NCBI GenBank assembly: GCA_963281155.1
Contig: CAUJLY010000003.1
Location: 5,208,001-5,272,000, forward strand
Direction: 5' to 3'
DNA: 64,000 nucleotides
DNA from: Rhabditophanes sp. KR3021
Taxonomy: Eukaryota; Nematoda; Chromadorea; Rhabditida; Alloionematidae
The position numbers were made by a program, and so were the translations under genes. The notes under the pieces are model-generated. The model did no database searches. It had not been told where the DNA came from and saw only the letters and a program-made list of their open reading frames with translations. Shown in pieces: positions 11,625 to 23,500 of the stretch (position 1 is its first letter; each line of letters begins with the position of its first letter).

Positions 11625-11901
11625 ATTTATGTACATATTTTATTCATATCAGATAGTTTTATGTAAAAATAATAGTATTATGATAATAGCGATGAAAATG
11701 AATGTGGCAATCAAATATAAGTCGCTTCATTCAAACAATGCTAATTCAATAATAAAGGACATATTTTAAAATTGTTTTAGCAGTTTAATTTAAACTCGAC
11801 TTGGTAGGAAAGGTACAATTAAAGGATAAGTAAAATGAGGAATATTTGTATCAAAAATTGCTGTAATATAAAATTACTTATTCGGAATTAAGAGTGAAGA
11901 C

Positions 11902-14900
11902 TTAATGTTTATCCTCAAACTCACAAAGTTCAAATGAGTCAAATGAACAGTCAAGATCCTCACTATGTTCTTTATCAATTCCAATAGCAGTGGGAACTGA
12001 AGCATTCATAAGTTCAGTGGATTGGGTCTTCTCGAGTACATCTCCTACATTAATATCTTCAAAATCCCCTAATTCTAATTTCTTTATTGCACTAACAAGT
12101 CCAGAATTGTCATTTACTAGTTGGATCATCTTATTTTTATAAGTTTCAATTGCAGTTGCCATCGTCTTAGCAAGCATATAGTTTTCATTACTCATCTTTT
12201 CATTTTCCTTAATAGTTTTAACCAAGAATGGAACTACCTCGCGGAAAACATCAGTATCCTTGGTAAGTGGAAATTGCTGGACATCCTTAGCCAAAGATTT
12301 TCTCAAAAAGGCTTCCTTTGCCAACAAGTACTCTTCATTTTCCTTAGCAGTTTCCATCTGTTTTTCGTGAATTTCAGAAATCGTAATGAAATAACTTTTT
12401 CTCATCTCCAATTCGCTAGACAAGCTGTTAATATTCAAAGCACATTGGGCAAGTTTATTCTCAAGAGTATCAATGCAGGTATTCTTCGTCTCAATGGTAC
12501 TTTTCATTGTGTCAATACTCGTGTTGTACGACTCAACAATGCTCTTGTGTTCCTGACTAACGGCTGCGGCATCAGCGTTAAACTCGGCCTCCAAAGCTTC
12601 TAATTCGCTTTTAAGCTGACAAATTTGTCTCTTCAAGTAATTTTGTTGTTCCTTAGAAGCATCAATGGTGTGAGTGCATTCTTCGAGTTTAGCAGTAAGA
12701 ACATTAATTGAATCTTTTGAAGTTTTCAATTCTTCCTCAGCGGTGTGTTGCTTGTTGATGTAGAAGTCAATGTCTTTTCTGCATTCACACAAGGCACTTT
12801 CCAATACCATAGCATCAGCCTTCAATAATTCAATAGTGTGCAAATTTCTCTTGTTTTCATCATTATGTTCTTCTTTCAAGTGATTTAAATCTGATTTAAA
12901 ATTGGATGTGATTAAGGTAATGACTTGTCTGGCTGCACACAAATCACTATCATACTTGGCAATTATCTTTTCCTTTTCATCGACCTTTTTAACTCCTTCT
13001 TGATACACATTCACAATTTCGCCCTTTAATTGTTCGATTTGGTCGGTCATATGTTGAGTCAATTCACGTTCTCTTCCTTGGTAAACATTTAATTGACTTT
13101 CCCATTCCCTTTCATGAGTAGAAGTCAGGGACTCGATGTTATTCATCATCTCAACAATTTCTTCTCTTTGTGCACTCATAATCAAACAATCATTTCTTGT
13201 AATTTCATCAGATCTAGACTTTTGATCAGCAAGTGCCGCTTCATGCTCTCCCCTTTGTCTTCTCACTTCTTGTTTAAGTTTCTCATTATCGTGAGAAAGG
13301 AGACACATAGCTGCAGAATTATCTGTCTTCAATTGTTCCAACATAGTCTTGTCAGCGGCAACCTTTGCATTATGATCTTCCCGTTCGATATTCATGTCTT
13401 CTTGCATTTCCCTGACCTTGATTTTGAATCTTTCAAGATGAGCTTTGTTGGCTAAAGCTTGACCTTCTAGTTTTTCCTTTTCTTCAAAGGAGGTGGCAAG
13501 GCGTCTGGATTGTTCATGAAGCCCAGTATTTAAGGTTTCGATCTCTTTCTTAAGATTTTCAATTTCTTCTTTAAGATTAGCAATCTCCATTTCTTGATTT
13601 CTGATGTCAACTAGTTGGCTTTCATTCTCCATCTTTTGAATTTCAAATCTGTCTTCCTTTTCAGCTTTAGTTTCTTGGAGAGTTCTGTTATCAAGTGTTA
13701 AATAATGCACCTTTTGGACATTTTCAGTCTCAATGAGTGCTCCACGTTCGTGCATTCTGTCACTTTCTTCCAAGACTTTAAGATGTTTTTCGTGGTAATA
13801 AATTTCAGTATCCTCGATTTTCTGTTTGAGGTCTTCAATGATGTCTTCCAATTGAGACCGCAACTCCTCATCTTCTTCGAGTTGTTTTCTGGCCTTTCTG
13901 GCAGTGTCCTTTAACTCGGCTTTAAGATCAGCAATTTTAACCAATTGAGTATTACATGCCTTGTTGTAAATCTCATTCCATACCTCAGCTTTTTCTTTGG
14001 CGACTCTGTGTTGTTCAGCGACCTCTTTTGGAACCATATCCTTGACAGCTGCCTCCTGTAGAACCACTTTTCTTTTGAGCAGACGTCTCTTGTTCTTCAT
14101 CTTCAGAAACCTCCTCTTCTTCAGATTCCTCTTGGTCCTCCTCGCATTCGCTCTCATCCTCCTTAGATTCCTCATCTTCAGAAAACTCTAGCTCAATATT
14201 TTCAGCAATGTAATTCTCAAGCTCGGTATTCTTGGCTTTCAACTCCTCAATCGCATCATTCAATTGGTAATTAATAGCAGAATTCTCATTAATTTTGTTA
14301 TATAGGGTTTTAATTCTGCTAACAGCAGAAGTGTGGTATAAATCAAAGTCATTGCACTTGGAAGACAAGTCTTTGTTCTCATTCCTCAGGTAAGCGATGT
14401 CATTACTCATTGTAGCCATACTTCTGTACTGCTCGTTGAGTTTATCTTCAAGTAAAGCGACATACTGACTTTTTAGACTTTCTTCTGAACAACAGAGGTC
14501 TTCGCGAATCTTCTTTTCTTGAACATACTTCTTGTCCAATTCGTGGATGAGATCATTCGCAAGAGCCCCAAGATCATTTATCTTGCGTTCATCTTCATCG
14601 TCAATAGAGTCGTGTACAGATTGACCATTAGATGCGTTGACAGAGTCGTCAACAGATATAGCCTCGTCAATGTGTGCATCTTCATTTTGGAATGAAACCA
14701 AATCCTTAGGCGTAACTGGAATGAAATCCCAAACACTGGTAAGCTGATAAAAAGGCTTGATGGGAACCTTGATAGAGATTCGAATCAACAAGGTATTTGT
14801 CTCTGAAACAAAGTTGGCCATGACATCAGTGCAATGTTTAACTTTGCCGAATCGACATCTCGCCAAACCAGCCACGCTAAAAGCGTCCAGTCCATTAGTT

Positions 14901-15360
14901 ATGATGTCCGCCAAGAATTCGGTGTCTTTCTTGTCATAACTGAAACAATATCCTTCTTGTTTGAGATTACTGTAAGTACCACCGTGAGTCCACCAATCTG
15001 GAACTCTGAGGTGTTCGTCCATCTCTATGAAAGGAAGAGACCCATCTTCGATTCTCTGGACAATAGCTTTCTTAAGAGCAATAACAGATGGGTGATTTGG
15101 AGATTCAGGAGTGAAAGAGATCTTGGTAGAAGGTTGGTAAAAGTCAATGCCTTCAGGAATGGGAGCACTAAAATCAATCATTTGTTCTCTTAAATTTGGG
15201 GCCTTGTCAACGTCGATTTTTACTTGTCTAAAATTTAATAATAATTAAATGTGTTAAAAGAGCTTACTTACCCTTTTTGCAATTCAAGTCCATCATAATT
15301 CAAGACCTCGAAATCAACTATGGCTTTGAAAAGAGTAGTATCAAATGAAGTAGAAGACAT
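11902..15360 (-). CDS. Large uncharacterised protein: globular N-domain, acidic linker, long coiled coil (one frame break)
   Basis: Exon 1 (15360-15272, MSSTSFDTTLFKAIVDFEVL) joins exon 2 (15227-11902) across a 44-base intron with GGGTAAGT and TTTTAG sites. The product would be about 1137 residues. Residues 1-190 look globular (for example VPDWWTHGGTYSNLKQEGY). Then come an acidic Ser/Asp stretch, a short coiled coil, and a very acidic tract (SEDEEQET). The last 700 residues are an almost unbroken coiled coil rich in Glu, Lys and Leu, ending in an acidic tail (SFDSFELCEFEDKH). Near 14067-14076 the frame shifts by one base in a run of A on the sense strand, between SAQKK and VVLQEAAVKDM. I do not recognise the family; it may be a structural, cytoskeletal or chromosome-associated protein. 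The neighbour at 17176-18882 has a similar small first exon and may be related. Confidence 0.7.
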
Positions 15361-15997
15361 GTTTGCTTGTTTTCGAGGTAATTAATAATAAATAACTGAA
15401 ATAATGAATACAAAATTTAGTCAATAGAAAAATGGCATACGCGCGTAGAAGAGTAAAGGACGAGTTGGCATCACGGATGATGTTAAATTTGCATGTGGTT
15501 GTTTATTAAGTCTGTTGAGAGATCCAACAAGACAAACCGTGTGTGTTTGATAGTTCCTCCATAGCGTTAAAAACATGTGACCCATATGATGCAGATATGA
15601 TAGAGAAACTTTAACTCACTACTCTCCATCCTATCCTAAAGCCAATATAAATTTCTACGAAACAAATTAAGAAGGAATAATACCAATTGGTTCAAGCTAA
15701 TGAAAGTAATGATGGTCTGTGTTTGTATACAAATGTGATGACCTACTTTTTAGGGAACGTTATACCTACTTTTTGGTAAAAAATTGTTACTCCCATTCAA
15801 AAAGATAATGCCGAAGCCAGACCCTTTTTATTAAATACACATCTCGTTGTTTCTATTAATTACTACAAGAGCAGAGACTTTATCTTTACTTTAGATTGCC
15901 TTGTAATCATGTGAAGATAGCCTGTTTGCAATATTCAAATGGATTTACGAAGATAGATTATGATGCAATTGTAAACTCAGATTATACCTTTGCTTTA
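15361..15997. other. Intergenic, nothing recognised
   Basis: This is the 5' flank of the coiled-coil gene. It is AT-rich and has no open frame of note, no RNA gene and no obvious repeat. Confidence 0.5.
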
Positions 15998-16168
15998 ACC
16001 TAATGCATACTCAGAGTAGGAGATGTAAAAAAGTATAATTAAATACACACTCAAATCAGAGGATATTGAAAAGTACAATTAAATACACACTCAAATCAGA
16101 AGATATTAAAACGCATAATTTAATATACATATAAGCAGATCAGAAGATGTTAAAAGGCATAATTTGGC
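15998..16168. repeat. Imperfect tandem repeat, about 40-base unit, 4 copies
   Basis: The unit contains ACTCAAATCAGA, GATATT, then AAAAGTATAATTAAATA. Copies two and three are nearly identical (the block AAATACACACTCAAATCAGA starts at 16041 and at 16081). The first copy (from about 15998) and the last (to about 16168) are more diverged. It is non-coding, between two minus-strand genes. Confidence 0.75.
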
Positions 16169-17175
16169 GGATATTTAATGACGTATAGTATCATATGATA
16201 ATAGCAATAAAAGATTGTATGGATTTTTAGATTATACAATAGCGTAAATAATAAATGTCTTTTACAACATCAAAAAGGATAAATTTGAAAAGATTTAAAT
16301 AAATTTAGTACAAAAATATAATGCAATAAAAAGGGAATTTTTCGAAATGTGACAATATCAAGGTATCTTTGAAATAAGCTTAATTTGTAAATAAAGGCTT
16401 GCGACAATCTAAATAAAATGATCAACTTTCTGAATAGAAATGGCTAACTTTTTAAATCGTCAACTTTTTACATCAAAGGTGTCGTGTTATTTTTGGATAC
16501 AAATAGTTTGATAAATAATAAACATTTGACGTAGTCGTCTATCCGCGTATCTACTAGAAGAAGATACCTCCCAAAAATAAAAGACATGGTATTATGACGA
16601 ATTATTTGTTAAGTCAAGCTTGTGATCACCATCATTGTTTCATTTTAAAGGTTACCCCAAAAAGCGAAAGCTGTTATATAGACGGATGGTTTTGGTATTT
16701 GAAATAATTGAAACTTTATGTGCACTCCGCAACCTGTTATTTTTTATTATAATCCATTATGAAAAGCAAGTTATATCTAAATAAAGCATTAAAACAATTG
16801 TTAATATCAAGTGACAGAGAAATATATTAAGGCTAGGTAACCTTTGATAAAGTGGATAGTAATTCAAACACTGAAGATTTATTTATGGTAAATAGTAAAA
16901 TAAATGTAGTAGATATTTTTGTTTAGCTTTCAAATTTTGTAATCTTTGAAAATGCATAAAGAGGCGATGAAATTGGTATTTCACTAATTTGGATTAATAT
17001 GTTTGATTCAAACATAGCGTTGATAATTGTGGAGTTAAGATGATTGAGGACTAAATTGATGTTCGAGAAAAATAGATTATTTGGAATAAATGACGCTATT
17101 ATAAATATCTGTTTTCCGAGTAACTTATAATAGCTTAGAAGTAGAAGAAATATTCATTTTTATAAAACTAATGTG
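16169..17175. other. Intergenic, nothing recognised
   Basis: About 1 kb of AT-rich sequence downstream of the gene at 17176-18882. No open frame, RNA gene or clear repeat was seen. Confidence 0.5.
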
Positions 17176-18882
17176 TTATTCAACGATGTCAAATTCATCG
17201 TCGGATGTAGCGCGTGTGGATGGGCAATCTTCGCATTCCATAGTATTCTCACGTCTTTTGACTTCATTAAGAAGACGAGATCTTAATTTGTGATCTATGT
17301 GCTTGTTTTCAACAATATCTCTGATATTCTTGTCATCACAGTGGTTGATTATACCTTCAATTATATCGCTCATTTTCTTTTCCTCGGAATCGTGATGTGA
17401 TGGAGATCCAATCATGAAAAAACGGTCCTTTCCTCCTCTATAGCGGTCTCTGACTGGCTCTACTTTCTTGGCATCGTTTTCAATGGTGGTGGGAGTAGTA
17501 GAGCAGTTTTTGAGAAATTGCTCAGCTAATTGGTTGCAGAGATTGACAGAGTTGACAACGTTTTGCTCCTCGATTGCAATAGTTTTTTTCATGTTTTCTC
17601 TCAACATTCTGTCCTCAAAGACACCATCAACTCGGACCTTGTTTTCCAAGGAGGAAACGCGTTTGATGAGTTTGGAAACATTGAGTGGAGATAATCCAAG
17701 AGATCGGAAATCTCTGAGTTCATGCTTGATTCGCTCGACTCCTGAAATATCCATATGTGGAACATGGGAGGCAGGAGTTGGTTCGATGAGCGGGCTGGAG
17801 CAGTATTTTTGGTATTGAGCGTTTATTTGTCTCAATCTGTAGTTTTCATTTTCTAATTCATTCATTCTTTGGACGTAAGAAGGTTGTCTAATAGTTTGAT
17901 ATTGTTGATTAACAATTTGATCAACCAATTCGGAGTCTTTATCATCCAAATATATGGCAATGGGAGTTGGGTCTGTCGAGCAACGTTGGAGAAAGCCAAC
18001 CATTTTTGCAGCCTGAATATTGTCATGTTTTAATTCAGCATTGTCCTGAGCCAACATTGCATTTTGTTGGGTAAGGAGATCATTGATGTAAACTTGTCTT
18101 TCGCCAACCCACATCAGATGGTTGATGATCTTGTTCTTAATCTGAAGATCAGTGCATTTGTGATGCTCATCAATCAGAAATGGTTCAGCACAGATCATCA
18201 TTCCTTTGTCGTCTTTGGGGACGGCGACATATTGAAGCAGTGGAGCAACTCCGTGTTCAGACAGATTACCAAAATTGACGGCTTCAGTGGTACGCTTACA
18301 CATGACGACAAGCCCGTCTCCGACATAGAGTCCATTTGGGTTGATAGTCAGGATAAGGTCATCACTTCCATTCGAAATCTTAAGCAGCGCTAAGCTGTTG
18401 ATGGCGGCAGAGTATCCGAAATTAGTGAGAAGACACAGTTGTTTGCATCCTTCAATCAAGTTTCTGTAGTCTTGCTCAGTAACATTGAAGTTAGTTTTGC
18501 CATCAGAGCTGACTTTCCCGATCCCGGTCATTGAGTAAGTAAATCCTACTCTTTGAATATGAACAACTGCTCTCTATAAATAATTCTACGTTCAAAAATG
18601 AATACCAACTTTGTTTTTTAAAAAAATGATCACTAAAATTATTTGGAGAAGGTGAAATGGATTTTAGTGATGAGCAAACTACACTTTATATACTTCCATC
18701 TTTTTTAAACTTACCTTAGCGAAATCAGGTTCATTAGCGTTGAGATTGTCGCCAATTCTTATTCGAATAGCTCTAAACAAAAAAATAATACAAAAAACAA
18801 CAAATGCAACTTACTCATTTTTGCAACCAACCTTAGCATAAATGGTCTTGCAATTAAAAAGAGAGTCAAGGAGAATAGTCAT
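17176..18882 (-). CDS. Uncharacterised protein with N-terminal globular domain and central coiled-coil segment
   Basis: Three exons, 18882-18815, 18772-18715 and 18573-17176, join in frame through GTAAG donors (introns 42 and 141 bases), giving 507 residues. The first exons encode MTILLDSLFNCKTIYAKVGC, then IRIGDNLNANEPDFAKRAVV. The N-terminal 190 residues look globular. A coiled coil lies at about residues 250-290 (MNELENENYRLRQINAQYQ), followed by a Ser/Pro patch, further helices and a polar C-terminus ending in acidic residues (SDDEFDIVE). No catalytic motif or known family is visible. The small first exon with a buried LF..K/T.I pattern recalls the gene at 11902-15360, on the same strand immediately downstream, so the two may be diverged paralogues. 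Confidence 0.68.
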
Positions 18883-20594
18883 TTTGACGGAAGCCAGGTT
18901 CTAAAAGAGGCAAATGTAATAAATACTCATCAAAAGAGAAAGTTGCAAAGTACATCATGTGATAGATGTTAATGAAAATTATATACATATCTAGTTTAAA
19001 GGAATATTTACATATATGGAAACATATGTGTGTGCATTCGACCATTTTTATACACATACATAATATAATTCTTAGACATAATAAGAATCTGATACATATA
19101 GATTGCAGGATTATTATGCATATGTCGAAAGCTCCAAATAGAAATTATGCAAAAGATGTCAATTAGGAAAATAAAGTATTGTGCTCCAGCCCATTAAATA
19201 CACCTATGTTTAGGGTATCAAGCAAATATTGGAATGTCTGGTGTCTATAACGTTATTTTTTTAATAATTTGAATTGTTATTGAGTTTCCTACATAAACAT
19301 ACTTCATTTGTACCAGTAGCACATAACTCTTATACATAAGCAATCAGCACTACTGACTTCCAACAACAATATTTTTTGTAGACAGAAAGGCTTTTTAAAG
19401 AAACAACCATCATAAACAAATGTATTTTTGGGAGGTAAACTATTTTGATAAGCATGCATAGCCTGTATTAAGGTGTAAGGAGATGCCACAGAACATACAT
19501 ATGATAATATGAATGTATTCACATATTTTTATAAAGGTTTGAATGTGTCACACTTAGGATATATGGGTAAATAAATGTAAGGGATATGATGTGTAGATGC
19601 TTCCAACAATCCATATCCATTTGATATGTCTCTTAAACCATGGTAGCTCCGAAATCAACATCTCTATGGGTATGCCTGTGAAACCATAGCAACTTCAAAA
19701 TCATTGATTTAAAGAAAAGTTAAATTTTAAAAGGCTCAACATTGTTATTTTTATCAAAAGAACAGCTGTATTTTAGTATAAGAACATATGTAATACTCAA
19801 AATATAGATATGTACATATATTAATTTGAGGCAAGTTGAGTTAATTTAGATTAATGAATATATTAAAAACGAACATTGCCCATATGCATAGAACGATAAT
19901 AATGGAATACACGTGATGAATCAATATACCTAAATTTAAGTTCCAATTTAAGTTTAAATCAAATAGTAGACAATCAGTTTAATACAATTTTGTGTATATT
20001 TGTTTATGGTGTGGATAAATAATAATTGTTTGGTTATTTTATTTTTAGCAAAATAATGTTTTTTTGTAAATGATATCAAGTGATAACTTGATTAGTGGTA
20101 TTCTTTAGAGATAAGCACTTGGTGTTCTTATGGTCAGCAATAAACCTTTGAACTACAAAAAAGAAACAAACTGTGGTCAATACAACACACACGAGACAAC
20201 AACTAAGTAAAGGGAAGTGGAATGAAAGACCAGTCGTCGATAGAACAAAATGAAAGCGAGTGGAGATAGAAAACATGTGACTAGGGTAACTCTCCACTTA
20301 CTAGTCCCATCCTATATTCTTCTGGCAGTATCATTTAGTAGGATAGAAACAGATGCATATACTCACGTATACATACACCCTTTATATATATTTTCGACAA
20401 CATATTCAGATATGTTTTTAAAAACACCACAAATAGATGTGGAATATATGTAACGTACATGCAATGAGTCTTCGTTCTTACGTTCGAAAGATTGTTTACA
20501 AAAACATCGAAAAATATGTTCAAATATCCATATCGTACAAGTTTTATTACACATCAACAAATTACAAATAAAATTTAAAAAGACTTTTAATAAA
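18883..20594. other. Intergenic, nothing recognised
   Basis: About 1.7 kb, AT-rich, with many TACATA and ATATGTA words around 18970-19080 and 20340-20460. Short open frames here have low-complexity, non-coding composition. No RNA gene seen. Confidence 0.5.
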
Positions 20595-23500
20595 TTAGAG
20601 AACCGACTTATCGACCAATCTAAAAGCTTCCATCAACTCATTCAAATCAATGAAGCCATCCTTGTTAAAGTCAATTGATTCAGCGATTTCCTTAATCTCA
20701 TCAGATCCAAACGAAAGCTTTGTAAACTGCTCCAGTACCTTACATCCTTCTATAAATTCTTCCATTGAAATTTGGCCAGAATTATCTTTATCCATAAATC
20801 TGAATAATGTTTCAAGAACGTTTTTGTTGCGGTAGAAAGTTTCAGTTATTCCAGCAGATTCGTCCCGTAACTGCCCATTTGCTTTTTCATCTTTACCAAA
20901 TTTACATGTTGCAATGCTTTTATAAAAGACAGTCTTGCCATCCATGTCAATTTTGACGAGTTTCGGAGCTAATGCTCTCCATGGCACATTTAACTTCGTC
21001 GTGTTCGCAACTATTTGACACCATTTATGGAGAGAAATTTTGCCAGTATCGTGAGGATCCAACAATGCCAATTCCTTCGACAATTCACTATTATGCGAGG
21101 CTATCTTTTCCCTCAAATCACGAATTGCACTTTCCTCCACCAAACTGATCCTCTCTCTAACGGTAACCTTCCTATGAATTTTACTAGCCATATACTGGAC
21201 GAAGTGCGGTTCTAATGGGAATCCCATAAACTTAACATAAGCACCTCAAAATGTTTGTTAATAATTAATATTGTATTATGAATATGTAATAAATGTTGTG
21301 TTTTAATAAGATGCTTCCAGGAAAAGTGTCTTTGTTCAAGGTAAATCTGATTGATTTTTTTATGGAATATTTTAATTTAATTTTAGAGATTTTAAGCACA
21401 CATGAAAGAATGCCGGCAGCTATGAAGAACCAAGGAAAGTGGCAAATCAGACAAGAATGATTCAGGAAAGAGTTTTCTTCTGAAATGATGTGATCCAATA
21501 ATGCCGTAGGTATGTCTCAAATATCAATTTAGCAGAGGTCAACAAAGTTAGCCGACCTTTGTCCAGAGTATCAACAAATGGTGAAGGAAAGATAACTATA
21601 GACGAGGAACTTACATTGGTTGTGCACTGTTTTAAAGCGTTGTTAGGAGAAACTAAACCTGATGTCACCAAAAGCTACAGTGTTTTTTGGCAATTGATTG
21701 CCATAACTACTTTAAAGATATGGTCAAATTGTATGTGTGCAGTTAGCTAGATATGGTAAAGAAATTTCAGATGGTTCGAGCATTGAATCTTTTCTTAGTT
21801 AAAAGTGTAGCTGTGGATGCACAACACATTTTATGTCGATTACAATAAGCATCTAGCAATTATGGCAAAGTATAAAGCTGATTCCGATTTTAGATTCTTG
21901 GTTGATGAGAAATTAAAAGAGTGGATTAATTTAATCTTTATCAAAGATATTCCCAGACCAGTTATTGGTGCGGATGATCAAATTAAGAAGAACAAAACAA
22001 AAGACAATAAGTAGCAACGTATCTTTCCGAATTGACTAGCAATGAAGCCCTCGCCTATGAAGATGCTATCATAATGGATCTACAAAATGTCTTAACTAAT
22101 ATTGACGCATCTGGGCAGCTCAATAATGTCATGATATTGAAACACCCGATGACTGTTAAAAGGATCTTGGACTCAGTTCTCAAAAATATGCATGCCTCAT
22201 TATCATCTAATTCTATTGCTTCCAAATTTTCAGGTTCTAACTGCTTTTTGGTCTTTTAACAAATTTTAGCATTATATTACTTACCTCTATTACTTCCTGT
22301 CTCATAATAGTTAGAAGCCGAGAATATAGTCAGACATGTATTATCATGCATCATCTCATAACCTTCGTATTTACACTCATGGCTACGAACTAACAGCTTA
22401 AAATTATTCTTTTTAAGAAAATTTTTGGTGATGTCTGGACCAAAATAACTGCCACCTCCACGAAATACATTTGGATTGCATCCTAAATTAAAAATAATTA
22501 AATAATAATACTCAAGTTTTATGTGATATTTTTGCTCTTATTAATTCTGAAATTCCGTAAATTCGTCTACAGGTTTTTCTAAATTTGGTAGATATAGGGG
22601 CTAAGTAATATAATATTGCTTTCAGTTAGAAACTCTTATTGGAGCTTGAGGAGGGAAGGCTATAAATTAAACGTTTTAGGAAATTCTTATGTTTGCACTC
22701 GATGAGATTCTACAATTGCGGACATTAAAAAATGTTTCAAAACAGTTTTGTAGAGTTATCAAGGCAAAGAAATTGATAATGACACAGAACAGTATTTGTT
22801 AGACAGATCAGTAAATTCTATAAATACAATTTCAAATTGAAGATGGTTAATTACTAGACAAGATCTTTTTTAGTCAGATCGTAAAACTGAAAAGTTTTTC
22901 AAATAAAGTGCCTTTTTACACTAGATCTACAAAATAATTTAAACACTTTGCAAATTATAAAATATCAGACGCGAAGGCTTCAGTCAGGTGCAAATTAAAG
23001 AACAATGTCCATTTAAAAAAATGAATGACAATTTTACCAGCTTTGCGGAATGAAGAAAATGTTTTTAGACGAACAAAGGATCTAACTGTACTGTGTTTGA
23101 AAACTTAAATGAGACTTAGTGATCAAAAGCGGTGTTCAGCTTACGTTAATTCTAAATCTATTCATCTAAAGTTTAAATTTATTATTTATCCCCATCTTAC
23201 CATTCTGCTGTTTCGGGTCACTCCAGAGCAAGTCTAATAACAGAGACCACTCTTCTGAATTGACGCTTTTCTTTCCTGTTTGAGGGTCTTCAACGAGTGG
23301 TGGCCTCAAAATAGAGGTATACTTGTTTCGGGGTAGTTTTCTCAATTTTTCAAGTGAGATTCTATTGGATATTCCACCGTGAGTGACAAATATTTCCTCG
23401 TCGATTATTGTAGCTAAAGGTAGCCATGAGTAAATTTCATCGCACAATTTTATTAAGGCGTTGGATTGGTCTTTGTATTTGGCATTTATTTCTTTGACAA

